Under the pieces are notes generated by a model. It searched no databases, was not told the DNA's origin, and was given only the letters and a program-made list of their open reading frames with translations. A stretch of 64,000 nt of DNA from Methylorubrum extorquens (lineage in GTDB: Bacteria; Pseudomonadota; Alphaproteobacteria; Rhizobiales; Beijerinckiaceae): contig NZ_JALJXF010000001.1 of assembly GCF_024169925.1 (NCBI RefSeq), positions 4,160,001-4,224,000 of the forward strand. Direction: 5' to 3'. Position numbers and translations under genes: made by a program. Every line of letters begins with the position of its first letter. Position 1 is the first letter of the stretch. This document shows positions 56,032 to 64,000 of this stretch, piece after piece.

Positions 56032-57204
56032 TCAGTGCTTGGCGCCGTGGCAGGCTTCGACAGCCTTGCGCGCGGCTTCCGTAAGGGTGTCGGCGGTGAT
56101 GAGGTCGAGCCCGCTCTCGGCGAGGATCTTCTTGCCCTCATCGACGTTCGTGCCGGCGAGCCGCACCACCAGCGGCACGTCGATCTTCACCTCGCGCGCG
56201 GCCTTCACCACACCCTCCGCGACCCAGTCGCAGCGGTTGATGCCGGCGAAGATGTTGACGAGGATCGCCTTCACGTTGCGGTCCGACAGGACGAGGCGGA
56301 AGGCCGTGGCGACACGGTCGGGCGAAGCACCGCCGCCGACATCGAGGAAGTTCGCCGGCTCACCGCCCGCGTGCTTGATCATGTCCATGGTCGCCATGGC
56401 CAGACCCGCGCCGTTGACGATGCAGCCGATCTCGCCCTCAAGGCCGATATAGCTGAGATTGTGCTCGGCGGCCTGGGCCTCGCGGGGATCGCCCTGGGAC
56501 GGATCGTGCATGTCCGCGATGTTGCGGCGGCGGAACAGGGCGTTGTCGTCGAAGGACATCTTGGCATCGAGCGCCAGAACCCGGTCGTCCTTGGTGACGA
56601 CGAGCGGGTTGATCTCCAGCATGGTGCCGTCGCAGTCGCGGAACGCCCGGTAGGCGTTCATGATGGTCTTCACCGCGGCCGAGACCTGCTTGATGTTGAG
56701 GCCGAGCTGGAACGCGATCTCGCGGGCCTGGAACTGCTGCAGGCCCACCGCCGGTTCGACCACGACCTGGATCAGCGCCTCGGGCTCCTTGGCGGCGATC
56801 TCCTCGATGTCCATGCCGCCGCGCTGAGAGGCGATGACGCGGACGCGCTCGGCCTTCCGGTCCAGCACGTAGCCGAGATAGAGTTCGCGCTCGAACGGAT
56901 CGGCGGTCTCGATGTAGACGCGCTGCACCGGCTTGCCCTCGGGGCCGGTCTGGAGCGTGACGAGGCGCTTGCCCAGCAGGTCGCGGGCGGCATCGCGCAC
57001 TTCGTTGTAGGTGCGGCAGAGCTTGATCCCGCCCGCCTTGCCGCGGGCGCCGGCATGAATCTGGGCCTTCACCGCCCAGAACGAGCCGCCGAGCTCGGTC
57101 GCCGCATAGACCGCCTGATCCGGGCTGAAGGCCACGGCGCCCTTCGGGACGGCGACCCCGAAGCTCGCGAGCAGCTCCTTGGCTTGGTACTCGTGAACGT
57201 CCAT
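56032..57204 (-). CDS. mtkA: Malate thiokinase (malate-CoA ligase) large subunit
   Basis: This 390-residue ATP-grasp subunit is of the succinyl-CoA synthetase beta type: [60 protein letters not shown] and [20 protein letters not shown]. It binds ATP and forms malyl-CoA with MtkB. The N-terminus is the family start. It lies 420 bp after fchA, which is the largest gap in the serine-cycle block. Confidence 0.95.
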   Translation of the reverse strand: MDVHEYQAKELLASFGVAVPKGAVAFSPDQAVYAATELGGSFWAVKAQIHAGARGKAGGIKLCRTYNEVRDAARDLLGKRLVTLQTGPEGKPVQRVYIETADPFERELYLGYVLDRKAERVRVIASQRGGMDIEEIAAKEPEALIQVVVEPAVGLQQFQAREIAFQLGLNIKQVSAAVKTIMNAYRAFRDCDGTMLEINPLVVTKDDRVLALDAKMSFDDNALFRRRNIADMHDPSQGDPREAQAAEHNLSYIGLEGEIGCIVNGAGLAMATMDMIKHAGGEPANFLDVGGGASPDRVATAFRLVLSDRNVKAILVNIFAGINRCDWVAEGVVKAAREVKIDVPLVVRLAGTNVDEGKKILAESGLDLITADTLTEAARKAVEACHGAKH

Positions 57205-57624
57205 CGAGACCTCCTTCGCGTTTCCGTCGTTTTTGTTGGGCTGACCTTCGCGGAAAAATTACTTTTCGGGAAGCGGGTCAGCTCTCAATTTTTTCTTTTG
57301 TAGTGCTTCAGTTTGCTTGCCCGTCAGAGACTTAGCGGGCTTCTCAACTGCGAATCGTCCGGTGCGGGGACGGAGCATAACAAGGCTCGTCTCATCCGCC
57401 TCCGCCTGAGACGACGGATCGTCCGGCGGCCACGCGATCCCGGGAGGATCCTTCGAGGCCGCTTCGCGGCACCTCAGGATAAGGCACAGGGTCGGGCCGA
57501 GGATATGCGCATCCGCTCTGTTGAAGCGGAGCCGACGCAATCGCGGGCTTGAGCCCCGTCCGGACACGTCGCGCCCCTGGATCGCCCCGCGCTCACTCGC
57601 GAGGATGGCAGGGGCGCGAACGGC
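57205..57624. other. 420-bp gap between fchA and mtkA with a half palindrome
   Basis: No gene is supported. At about 57434-57480 the sequence GGAGGATCCTTCGAGGCC then GCGGCACCTCAGGAT matches the right half of the palindromes at 23646 and 54968. The gap may include an internal promoter for mtkA-mtkB-ppc-mclA. Confidence 0.5.
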
Positions 57625-58251
57625 TCAGTTCACCTTGGCCTTCACAGTCTCGTAGATCCGCTCGTTGAGCGCGCCCGCCTCGGCTAGCAGGCCTTCCAGC
57701 TCCTTCAGTCGCTCCTCGGCAAAGGCGCGGTCGTCGAGGCCCTTGGCGTTGACGTAGACGTTGAGCGCGGCCGAGCGCAGGCCGGCATAGGCCGAGAGCA
57801 CGGCGACGCCGGCATCGGAGATGACGTTGAGATTGCCCTTTTCGGCGACGATCTCGGCCAGATCGATCACCTCGCGGCAGACGCGGCAGCAGGCGAGCGG
57901 CACGTCGGTCGCCGTCCTGAGCGCCTCCTGGATCTTCGCGGCGCGGGCGGCCTTCTCCTCGTCGGTGTTCTTCGGCAGCCCGTAGGCGCCCATCACCGCA
58001 TCGAAGGCTTCCACATCGTCGGCGATCATGCCGGTGAGCGTGCGGCGCAAGCCTTCCGACTTCTCCAGCACCTGCTTCAGGTCGGCCTCGACCTCGACGT
58101 ATTTCTTCTTGCCGATGGTGAGGTTGCACACCATCGAGACCAGCGCCGCGCCCATGGCGCCGGAGATCGCGGCGGCCCCGCCGCCGCCGGGGGTGGGAGC
58201 CGAGCTGGCGAGCCCGTCGAGGAATGTTTCGATCGTCTCGTTCGCGGCCAT
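57625..58251 (-). CDS. fchA: Methenyl-tetrahydrofolate cyclohydrolase FchA
   Basis: This 208-residue enzyme is of the FTCD/FchA cyclodeaminase family, which interconverts methenyl- and formyl-tetrahydrofolate. Features include TFLDGLASSAPTPGGGGAAA near the N-terminus, MVCNLTIGKKKYVEVEADL and AALNVYVNAKGLDDRAF. The start at 58251 opens the conserved N-terminus. It works with MtdA, 134 bp upstream on the same strand, to supply methylene-H4F from formate to the serine cycle. Confidence 0.94.
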   Translation of the reverse strand: MAANETIETFLDGLASSAPTPGGGGAAAISGAMGAALVSMVCNLTIGKKKYVEVEADLKQVLEKSEGLRRTLTGMIADDVEAFDAVMGAYGLPKNTDEEKAARAAKIQEALRTATDVPLACCRVCREVIDLAEIVAEKGNLNVISDAGVAVLSAYAGLRSAALNVYVNAKGLDDRAFAEERLKELEGLLAEAGALNERIYETVKAKVN

Positions 58252-58327
58252 GGGTCCCTCCCCTGTCGGTTCTTGTTGATTCACCGAGGTGGCGCCGAAG
58301 GCCGGCGCCACCTCAAGTTCTTGTTTT

Positions 58328-58368
58328 TGCATCGTCCCGAAAGACGGCAACCATTTTCGGGACGATGT
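58328..58368. repeat. Dispersed inverted-repeat element, copy 4
   Basis: It opens GCATCGTC (58329-58336) and ends GACGATGT with core CCGAAAGACGGCAACCATTTTCGG. It lies between mtdA and fchA and is shorter (41 bp) than the other copies, lacking part of the T-rich left side. Confidence 0.75.
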
Positions 58369-58385
58369 CCTAGGCTATGAAGCCG

Positions 58386-59252
58386 TCAGGCCATTTCCTT
58401 GGCGAGCTTGTAGATCTCCTCGGCGTCGAAGACGCCCTCGCTCGACTCGAACAGCTTGGCGATGCAGGCGCGGTGCAGCTTGAGCTTCAGGCCGCCGATG
58501 CCGAGCGCACCGAAGGCGCGCTTCCCGCCGTACTCCTTGCCCTTGTCGGTCGCGTCGATGCCACCGATGCCGAGCGGCGGCTGGGCGTTGTAGTCGGCCA
58601 CGATCTCGATCGAGGCTTCGTTCTGCCAAGTCGCCTGCGGCAGCAATTCGAGGCCGATCGCGCCGGCGGCGAAGACGAGATGGGCGCCTTTCACCGCTTC
58701 CGAGCGCGAGGCGTCGTCCGGCGTCTCGGCCGCGGTGACGTTCACCTTGAAGCGCTTGTTCACGGAATCGGCCGCGGCCTGCGCCTTGTCGAGCTTGCGC
58801 CCGCACAGCACGACCTCGGCGCCCTCGCCGGCCAGCAGCGCCGCGGAGCGCATGCCGACCGGGCCGGTGCCCGCGAGCACCACGGCTTTCTTGCCCTTCA
58901 CCGAGCCACCCGCCGCCTTGACGACGAGCGCCACGCCCGCCGCGGCGGTCGTGTTGGAGCCGTTCGAGTCCAGCATGCAGGAGACGCGGAACGGTCCGAA
59001 GAAGCGCTTCTTCACCGCCTCGAACACCCGCTCGCCAGCGGCCATGTCGCCGCCGCCGACGAAGATCGCCGTCGACTGCTTCTCTTTACCGCCGCGGGTG
59101 TAGATCGTGCCGTCGACATAGGCGCCGACATTCTCGGGCGTGACGTTGCCGTAGCCGGCGATGTGGTCGGCACCGCCGTCGTAGCCGACGACGACGTCGA
59201 ACACGCTCGGGGCGGCATCGGTGTCGAACTGGAAGAGCAGCTTCTTGGACAT
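58386..59252 (-). CDS. mtdA: NADP-dependent methylene-H4F/methylene-H4MPT dehydrogenase MtdA
   Basis: This 288-residue enzyme begins MSKKLLFQFDTDAAPSVFDV and has the Rossmann loop KKAVVLAGTGPVGMRSAALL with VVLCGRKLDKAQ. It oxidises methylene-H4F to methenyl-H4F with NADP and can use H4MPT. It is distinct from MtdB at 25988. It lies downstream of hprA in the serine-cycle block. Confidence 0.96.
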   Translation of the reverse strand: MSKKLLFQFDTDAAPSVFDVVVGYDGGADHIAGYGNVTPENVGAYVDGTIYTRGGKEKQSTAIFVGGGDMAAGERVFEAVKKRFFGPFRVSCMLDSNGSNTTAAAGVALVVKAAGGSVKGKKAVVLAGTGPVGMRSAALLAGEGAEVVLCGRKLDKAQAAADSVNKRFKVNVTAAETPDDASRSEAVKGAHLVFAAGAIGLELLPQATWQNEASIEIVADYNAQPPLGIGGIDATDKGKEYGGKRAFGALGIGGLKLKLHRACIAKLFESSEGVFDAEEIYKLAKEMA

Positions 59253-59398
59253 GATTCCTCTGGCCGGTTGTTCATGGGCCGCCGTGACGGGTCACGCGGC
59301 ACGTCCGTAGGGAGGATAAGCCCAGGGCCATCCGGCCCCGATCGTCCTCGCCCCTGAGATGTTTCTCATAGCGCGGCCCCGTTTGGCGCCGCAGCCAC

Positions 59399-60343
59399 TC
59401 ACGCCTCTACGACGTTCTGCGGCTTGCCCGCGACGTAGGCCTCGACGTTGTCCACGAGCTGGTCGGCGAGGATCTGCATCGCCTCCTTGCTCGCCCAGGC
59501 CACGTGGGGCGTGACGATCAGGTTCGGCAGGTCGGCGTCGCACAGGATGTTGCCGTCCTTCGGCGGCTCCTGGGCCACCACGTCGAAGCCGGCGCCGCCG
59601 ATGGTGCCGTCCTTGAGCGCCTGGAGCAGGGCCGCCTCGTCCACCAGCCCGCCGCGGGCGGTGTTGATGAGGATCGCGGACTTCTTCATCTTCTTGAGCT
59701 GCTCGGCCCCGATCATGTTCTTGGTGTCGGGGGTCAGCGGCACGTGCAGCGTGATGACGTCGGACTGGGTCAGGATCGTATCGAGATCCACGAGCCCATC
59801 CTGGGGGAACACGTCGAAGGCCAGCACCTTCATGCCGAGGGCTTCCGCCCGCTTGGCGATCGACTTGCCGAGCGCGCCGTAGCCGATGATGCCGAGCGTC
59901 GAGCCGGCGATGTCGTAGATCGGGTAATCGAAGTAGCAGAACTGCTTCGACTTGTTCCAATCCCCCCGGCGCACGGAATTCGCGTAGGGGACGATCGCCC
60001 GGCGCAGGGCGAACATCAGCCCGACCACGTGCTCGGGCACGGTGTTGAAGGCGTAGTTGCGGATGTTGACGACGGTGATGCCCTGCGCCTTGGCAGCAGC
60101 CTTGTCGACGACGTCCGTGCCCGTGGCGGCCACCGCGATCAGCTTCAGGTCGGGAAGCTGCTTCAGCGTGTCGGCGCGCATCGGCACCTTGTTGATGAGC
60201 GCGATCTCGGCGCCCTGAAGGCGCTCGACGATCTCCTCCGGCGTCCAGGTCGACTCGTATTCCTTGTACTCGTGCGGGAAGTTGAATTCGCGCACGGTCG
60301 CGTCGAGCGACTCGCGATCGAGGAAGACGACTTTCTTTGTCAT
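59399..60343 (-). CDS. hprA: Hydroxypyruvate reductase
   Basis: This 314-residue D-2-hydroxyacid dehydrogenase reduces hydroxypyruvate to glycerate in the serine cycle. Motifs are STLGIIGYGALGKSIAKRAE (NAD-binding loop), SAILINTARGGLVDEAALLQ (catalytic Arg region), FDVVAQEPPKDGN and NLIVTPHVAWAS (Glu/His pair). The start at 60343 begins MTKKVVFLDRESLDA. It follows sgaA by 163 bp. Confidence 0.95.
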   Translation of the reverse strand: MTKKVVFLDRESLDATVREFNFPHEYKEYESTWTPEEIVERLQGAEIALINKVPMRADTLKQLPDLKLIAVAATGTDVVDKAAAKAQGITVVNIRNYAFNTVPEHVVGLMFALRRAIVPYANSVRRGDWNKSKQFCYFDYPIYDIAGSTLGIIGYGALGKSIAKRAEALGMKVLAFDVFPQDGLVDLDTILTQSDVITLHVPLTPDTKNMIGAEQLKKMKKSAILINTARGGLVDEAALLQALKDGTIGGAGFDVVAQEPPKDGNILCDADLPNLIVTPHVAWASKEAMQILADQLVDNVEAYVAGKPQNVVEA

Positions 60344-60506
60344 TCTGGACCCCTTCCGGATCGACCGGCGGGCGTAACGCCGGCCCCGTTTCCTCACTGT
60401 CTCGAAGCGTCTCCCGCGCAAGGTCCGGCAAGCCGGATCGTCCGCGGGGCGCCCTTCTCTACTTGGCGGAAGCGGCGCCGTTGGAACCGGCGCCGCTCAC
60501 CAAAAT

Positions 60507-61715
60507 TCAGGCCTTGGCGAGGGGGTTCTCGCGCAGGTAGCTGGAGGCGGCGGCGACACCCGAACCGGGGGTCACGTTCACGCCGTTGTCGATGAGCGAC
60601 ATCTCGGCACCGGCGATCGCGCCGAGCAGCGAGAGTTCGTTCAGGTCACCGACGTGGCCGATGCGGAACACCTTGCCCGCGACCTGGGACAGGCCGGCGC
60701 CGAGGGCGAGGTTGTAGCGCACATAGGCGTGCTTGATGATCTTGGCCGCATCCACACCTTCGGGCGCCAGGATGGCAGTGACGGTGTCGGAGTTCCACTC
60801 CGGCGACTTGGCGCAGGTCTTCAAGCCCCAGGCCGCGACGGCTTGGCGGGTCGCCTCACCGAGCACGGCGTGGCGGTGGTAGACGTTCTCCAGGCCTTCC
60901 TCGAACAGGCAGGCGAGCGCCTCGCGCAGGCCGTAGAGGAGCGGCAGCGGCGGGGTGTAGGGGAAGTAGCCGGTCGGGTTCTGCTTCTTCTGGTCTTCCC
61001 AGTCGAAGTAGACGCGGGCGAGCCGGTCGTTGCGGCCGGACTGGCCCTCGGCAGCCTTGAGCGCCTTCTGGCTGACGCAGAGCACGCCGAGGCCGGCGGG
61101 TAGCATCAGGCCCTTCTGGGAGCCGGCGATGGCGCAATCGACCTTCCACTCGTCGGCCTTGAAGGGCAGCGAGCCGATGGACGACACGCCGTCCACGAAC
61201 AGCAGGGCCGGGTGGCCGGCGGCGTCGATCGCCTTGCGCACGGCGCCGATGTTGGAGGTCACGCCGGTCGCGGTCTCGTTATGGACCACCATGACGGCCT
61301 TGATCTCATGGTTCTTGTCGGCGCGCAGGGCCTCCTCGATCTTCTCGGGCTTGGCGCCGGTGCCCCACTCCTCTTCCTGGACGATCACGTCCAGGCCGAG
61401 GCGCTGGGCCATGTCGATCCAGAGGTGGCTGAACTGACCGAAGCGGGCGGCCAGCACCTTGTCGCCGCGGGCGAGCGTGTTGCTCAGCGCCGATTCCCAG
61501 ATGCCCGTGCCGGAGGCCGGGAACAGGAAGATCGTGCCTTCGGTCGAGCCGAACACCTTCTTGGTGTCCTCGAACAGCGGCTTCGTCAGCGACGGGAAAT
61601 CGACCGAGCGGTGATCCTCGGACTGCACCGACATGGCGCGCATCACCCGGTCCGGGATGTTGGTCGGGCCGGGAACGAACAGGTGGTTGCGTCCCGGACG
61701 TCTCGTTGCCGCCAT
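60507..61715 (-). CDS. sgaA: Serine-glyoxylate aminotransferase
   Basis: This 402-residue class V PLP aminotransferase converts serine plus glyoxylate to hydroxypyruvate plus glycine. Features are GRNHLFVPGPTNIPDRVMRA, EGTIFLFPASGTGIWESALS, HNETATGVTSNIGAVRK and the PLP Lys in CAIAGSQKGLMLPAGLG. The start at 61715 has GGAGGAAA upstream. It is the first gene of the serine-cycle block. Confidence 0.96.
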   Translation of the reverse strand: MAATRRPGRNHLFVPGPTNIPDRVMRAMSVQSEDHRSVDFPSLTKPLFEDTKKVFGSTEGTIFLFPASGTGIWESALSNTLARGDKVLAARFGQFSHLWIDMAQRLGLDVIVQEEEWGTGAKPEKIEEALRADKNHEIKAVMVVHNETATGVTSNIGAVRKAIDAAGHPALLFVDGVSSIGSLPFKADEWKVDCAIAGSQKGLMLPAGLGVLCVSQKALKAAEGQSGRNDRLARVYFDWEDQKKQNPTGYFPYTPPLPLLYGLREALACLFEEGLENVYHRHAVLGEATRQAVAAWGLKTCAKSPEWNSDTVTAILAPEGVDAAKIIKHAYVRYNLALGAGLSQVAGKVFRIGHVGDLNELSLLGAIAGAEMSLIDNGVNVTPGSGVAAASSYLRENPLAKA

Positions 61716-62368
61716 GAGAATTTCCTCCAATTAAGTCGTTCTGGGCAGAGCGGCCCTTCGCGGCCGCGATCCCGCCCGATCCTGATGGCGGGCGCAAGCC
61801 CGCCGCGAAACGTCGTTCAGTCCCGCCGCAAGGCCGCGCGCAAAGATGCCTTCCGCCGGCCGGGACCGTACCACTGCGATGTCGGATCGTTGACCGTCCC
61901 GGAGCGGCGAAGCGGCCGTCGTGCCGCCCGCGTCGCGGCGCGTGCAGCCGCGCCGGTCGCCTCCAAAGGACAGAACCCTCGATGCGTCAGCCCAGCGCCG
62001 CATTCAAGCGCGCTCCTGCTGCGTGTCCAGCGCTCCCATCCGTCGCGGCCATTCCCACACCTCTGCCGGGTGCTGCCGCGCATGCACGAGGCACGCACGG
62101 CGGATGACCTTGGCTGCCGTTATGCCTCCCCCGCCGGGGAATGGAAAACGGAAAAAACTGAACTGAAAAACAAAAAGATTTTCGTATGCGCCGGCCGCGG
62201 GCGGGGTCTGCGGCACGCCGTGGGCGGGCGCGATGCCCGAAACCGGGAAAGGCCGGCCGGAGCGCGGAAGCGGGGCAGGTTGATGCACCCCGCCGTCATC
62301 AAACTGAGATCGGAATGCGATTTGGCTCTCCCGCATCGCGATGCGGTTGTGAGGAGCCGGAGGCGCCC
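61716..62368. promoter_or_regulatory. 653-bp divergent region upstream of sgaA
   Basis: No gene is seen. It lies between sgaA (leftward) and a phosphoesterase gene (rightward), and must include the serine-cycle promoter. In M. extorquens this promoter is controlled by QscR; no site for it can be named here. An A-rich stretch lies at about 62148-62190. Confidence 0.5.
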
Positions 62369-63181
62369 GTGTCCCAAGATCCGGAATCGACCATCCGCGT
62401 TCGGACGCTCTTCCTGTCCGATCTGCATCTCGGCACCAAGGGCTGCCAGGCGGCCCTGCTGCTCGACTTCCTGCGCGACGTCGATGCCGACACGATCTAC
62501 CTCGTCGGCGACATCGTCGACGGTTGGCAGCTCCGCTCGGGCTGGTACTGGCCGCAGGCGCATAACGACGTGGTGCAGAAGCTGCTGCGCAAGGTGCGGA
62601 AAGGCGCCCATGTCGTCTACGTGCCGGGCAACCACGACGAGTTCCTGCGCGACTATATCGGCATGACCTTCGGCGGCATCGAGATCGCCGACAGCCGGGT
62701 CCACGTCGCGGCCGACGGCAAGCGCTACCTCGTCATCCACGGCGACCAGTTCGACATGGTGGTGCGCCACTCCAAGTGGCTCGCGCATCTGGGCGACTGG
62801 GCCTACACCTCGGCGCTCGCGGTCAACACCGTGGTCAACCGGGTGCGGCGTCGCCTCGGCCTCGCCTACTGGTCGCTCTCGGCCTGGGCGAAGCTCAAGG
62901 TGAAGAACGCAGTCAACTTCATCGGCCAGTTCGAGACCTTCCTCGCCACGGAAGCCCGGCGCCAGGGCGCGGACGGGGTGATCTGCGGCCACATCCACCA
63001 CGCGGCCCACCGCGAGGTCGAGGGGCTGACCTACCTCAACACCGGCGATTGGGTGGAATCCTGCACCGGCATCGTCGAGCATTACGACGGCCGCATGGAG
63101 GTGCTGCACTACCCGACCCTGCTGCGCGAGCGCCGTGCGGCGGAGAGCTTCGAGCCCGAAATCCGACGCGCCGTCGCCTGA
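62369..63181 (+). CDS. UDP-2,3-diacylglucosamine diphosphatase-like metallophosphoesterase
   Basis: This 270-residue calcineurin-fold phosphoesterase has metal-binding motifs LFLSDLHLGTKG, YLVGDIVDGWQL, VVYVPGNHDEFLRDY, YLVIHGDQFD and GVICGHIHHAAHRE. It resembles LpxH-type enzymes and related LpxH-like phosphohydrolases. The GTG at 62369 has GGAGG upstream; no better ATG fits. It is followed by a glycosyltransferase gene 25 bp downstream, a pairing common in Rhizobiales and likely linked to lipid or envelope glycolipid work. Confidence 0.83.
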   Translation: MSQDPESTIRVRTLFLSDLHLGTKGCQAALLLDFLRDVDADTIYLVGDIVDGWQLRSGWYWPQAHNDVVQKLLRKVRKGAHVVYVPGNHDEFLRDYIGMTFGGIEIADSRVHVAADGKRYLVIHGDQFDMVVRHSKWLAHLGDWAYTSALAVNTVVNRVRRRLGLAYWSLSAWAKLKVKNAVNFIGQFETFLATEARRQGADGVICGHIHHAAHREVEGLTYLNTGDWVESCTGIVEHYDGRMEVLHYPTLLRERRAAESFEPEIRRAVA

Positions 63182-63206
63182 CCTTTCCCCCACACACGAG
63201 ACCCGC

Positions 63207-64000
63207 ATGAGGCTGCTGCTCGCCACCGATGCGTGGCACCCGCAGGTCAACGGCGTGGTGCGCTCCGTGGAGCGCATGGCCGAGGCCGCCGCCGGCCTCG
63301 GCGTCGAGGCGCTGATGCTGACGCCGGCCGACTTCCCCTCCCTGCCGATGCCGGGCTACCGCGAGATCCGGCTCTCGCTGGTCACCCGCGGCCGGGTGCT
63401 GTCGCGCTGGAAGCGGCTCGCGCCGACCCATGTGCACATCGCCACCGAAGGGCCGATCGGCCACGCGGTGCGCGCCGCCTGCCTGTCACGGGGGCAGGCT
63501 TTCACCACGAGCTACCACACCCGCTTTCCCGAATACCTCGCCGCCCGCGCCCCCGTGCCGGAGGCCTGGAGCTATGCGTGGCTGCGCCGCTTCCACGCCG
63601 CGGCGAGCGGCACCATGGTCAGCACGCCCTCTCTCGAACGGGAACTGGCCGGGCGCGGCTTCACCCACCTGATGCGCTGGACCCGCGGCGTCGATACCGA
63701 CCTTTTTCGCCCCCGCGATGAAGAGACAGAAGCCGGCCCGTTGCGCGATCTGCCGCGGCCGATCTTCCTCTCGGTCGGCCGGCTCGCGGTCGAGAAGAAC
63801 CTCGCCGCCTTCCTCAGCCTCGACCTGCCGGGCTCAAAGGTCGTGGTCGGCGACGGGCCGGATCGGGCGCGGCTCGAGGCGCTGGCGCCGGACTCGCATT
63901 TCCTCGGTGCGCTCACCGGCGAGGCGCTGGCGCGGGTCTATGCCAGCGCCGACGCCTTCGTGTTTCCGAGCCTGACCGACACCTTCGGCATCGTCCTGCT
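63207..64000 (+). CDS. Glycosyltransferase family 1 protein, 3' truncated by window edge
   Basis: About 264 residues are visible: MRLLLATDAWHPQVNGVVRS (acceptor domain start), HVHIATEGPIGHAVRAACLS, TTSYHTRFPEYLAARAP, RGVDTDLFRPRD (linker) and PIFLSVGRLAVEKNLAAFLS then VYASADAFVFPSLTDTFGIVLL (donor domain). These are signatures of GDP-mannose-dependent alpha-mannosyltransferases and glycolipid glycosyltransferases. It runs off the end of the window, and the start has only a weak ribosome site. It probably shares an operon with the preceding phosphoesterase gene. Confidence 0.85.
   Translation, partial: MRLLLATDAWHPQVNGVVRSVERMAEAAAGLGVEALMLTPADFPSLPMPGYREIRLSLVTRGRVLSRWKRLAPTHVHIATEGPIGHAVRAACLSRGQAFTTSYHTRFPEYLAARAPVPEAWSYAWLRRFHAAASGTMVSTPSLERELAGRGFTHLMRWTRGVDTDLFRPRDEETEAGPLRDLPRPIFLSVGRLAVEKNLAAFLSLDLPGSKVVVGDGPDRARLEALAPDSHFLGALTGEALARVYASADAFVFPSLTDTFGIVL

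Noticed and set aside
57259..57567. A 102-residue open frame on the minus strand between fchA and mtkA
   Set aside because: It runs through a repeat remnant, has no ribosome site and no recognisable domain.

Overview
The window is a GC-rich stretch of an alphaproteobacterial methylotroph chromosome. It is almost certainly Methylorubrum/Methylobacterium of the M. extorquens-M. populi group. The basis is a lanmodulin gene beside a lanthanide-transport (lut) cluster, a tetrahydromethanopterin (H4MPT) C1-transfer island, a pqqCD fusion, xoxFGJ and a complete sga-hprA-mtdA-fch-mtkAB-ppc-mcl serine-cycle block, all within 64 kb. The lanmodulin differs from the M. extorquens AM1 protein as I remember it, so this is probably a related strain or species rather than AM1. 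No insertion sequences, tRNAs, rRNAs or CRISPR arrays were seen.

Layout. 1-2.4 kb: end of a glycosyltransferase gene and a priming polyprenyl-P sugar transferase (exopolysaccharide). 2.5-12.3 kb, minus strand: lanthanide module, with a small Cys-containing periplasmic protein, lanM, the TonB receptor lutH, and lutG-F-E-D-C-B-A (ABC-2 type transporter, small periplasmic proteins, beta-propeller, binding protein). 12.5-28 kb: H4MPT and methylofuran biosynthesis and use: mfnB, an amino-acid-kinase-family enzyme, a DHPS-like protein, DUF447, two MxaD-like proteins, a beta-propeller, an MfnF-like protein, a HisA-like protein, fae, a CitG-like protein, two ATP-grasp proteins, mch, mtdB and mptG. 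28.4-32.9 kb: fhcBADC. 33-40.4 kb: two-component pair (mxbDM), pqqA-B-CD-E and two exported unknowns. 40.5-42.3 kb: folP-folB-folK. 42.3-45.7 kb: xoxJ-xoxG-xoxF. 46.4-49 kb: NitT/TauT-type ABC transporter. 49.2-50.5 kb: pterin carbinolamine dehydratase and a dienelactone hydrolase-like protein. 50.9-61.7 kb, minus strand: serine cycle. 62.4-64 kb: a metallophosphoesterase and a truncated glycosyltransferase.

How it works together. LutH and the Lut proteins acquire and handle lanthanide, and lanmodulin binds it in the periplasm. XoxF uses lanthanide plus PQQ (made by PqqA-E) to oxidise methanol and passes electrons to XoxG. Fae condenses formaldehyde with H4MPT. MtdB, Mch and Fhc (with methylofuran) oxidise the C1 unit to formate. 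FchA and MtdA carry C1 on tetrahydrofolate into the serine cycle, whose enzymes (SgaA, HprA, Ppc, MtkAB, Mcl) assimilate it. MxbDM is the likely regulator of methanol oxidation.

Less-explained content: a dispersed 41-48 bp inverted-repeat family (four copies), two larger hairpin elements, an attenuator-like hairpin immediately upstream of fae, a terminator-like hairpin between xoxF and xoxG, genes with CTG or TTG starts in stop-start overlaps, and several conserved-context proteins of unknown function (CitG-like, HisA-like, the exported proteins after pqqE, the Cys-pair proteins flanking lut). Gene names from M. extorquens are assigned from remembered family knowledge and synteny, not from a search.
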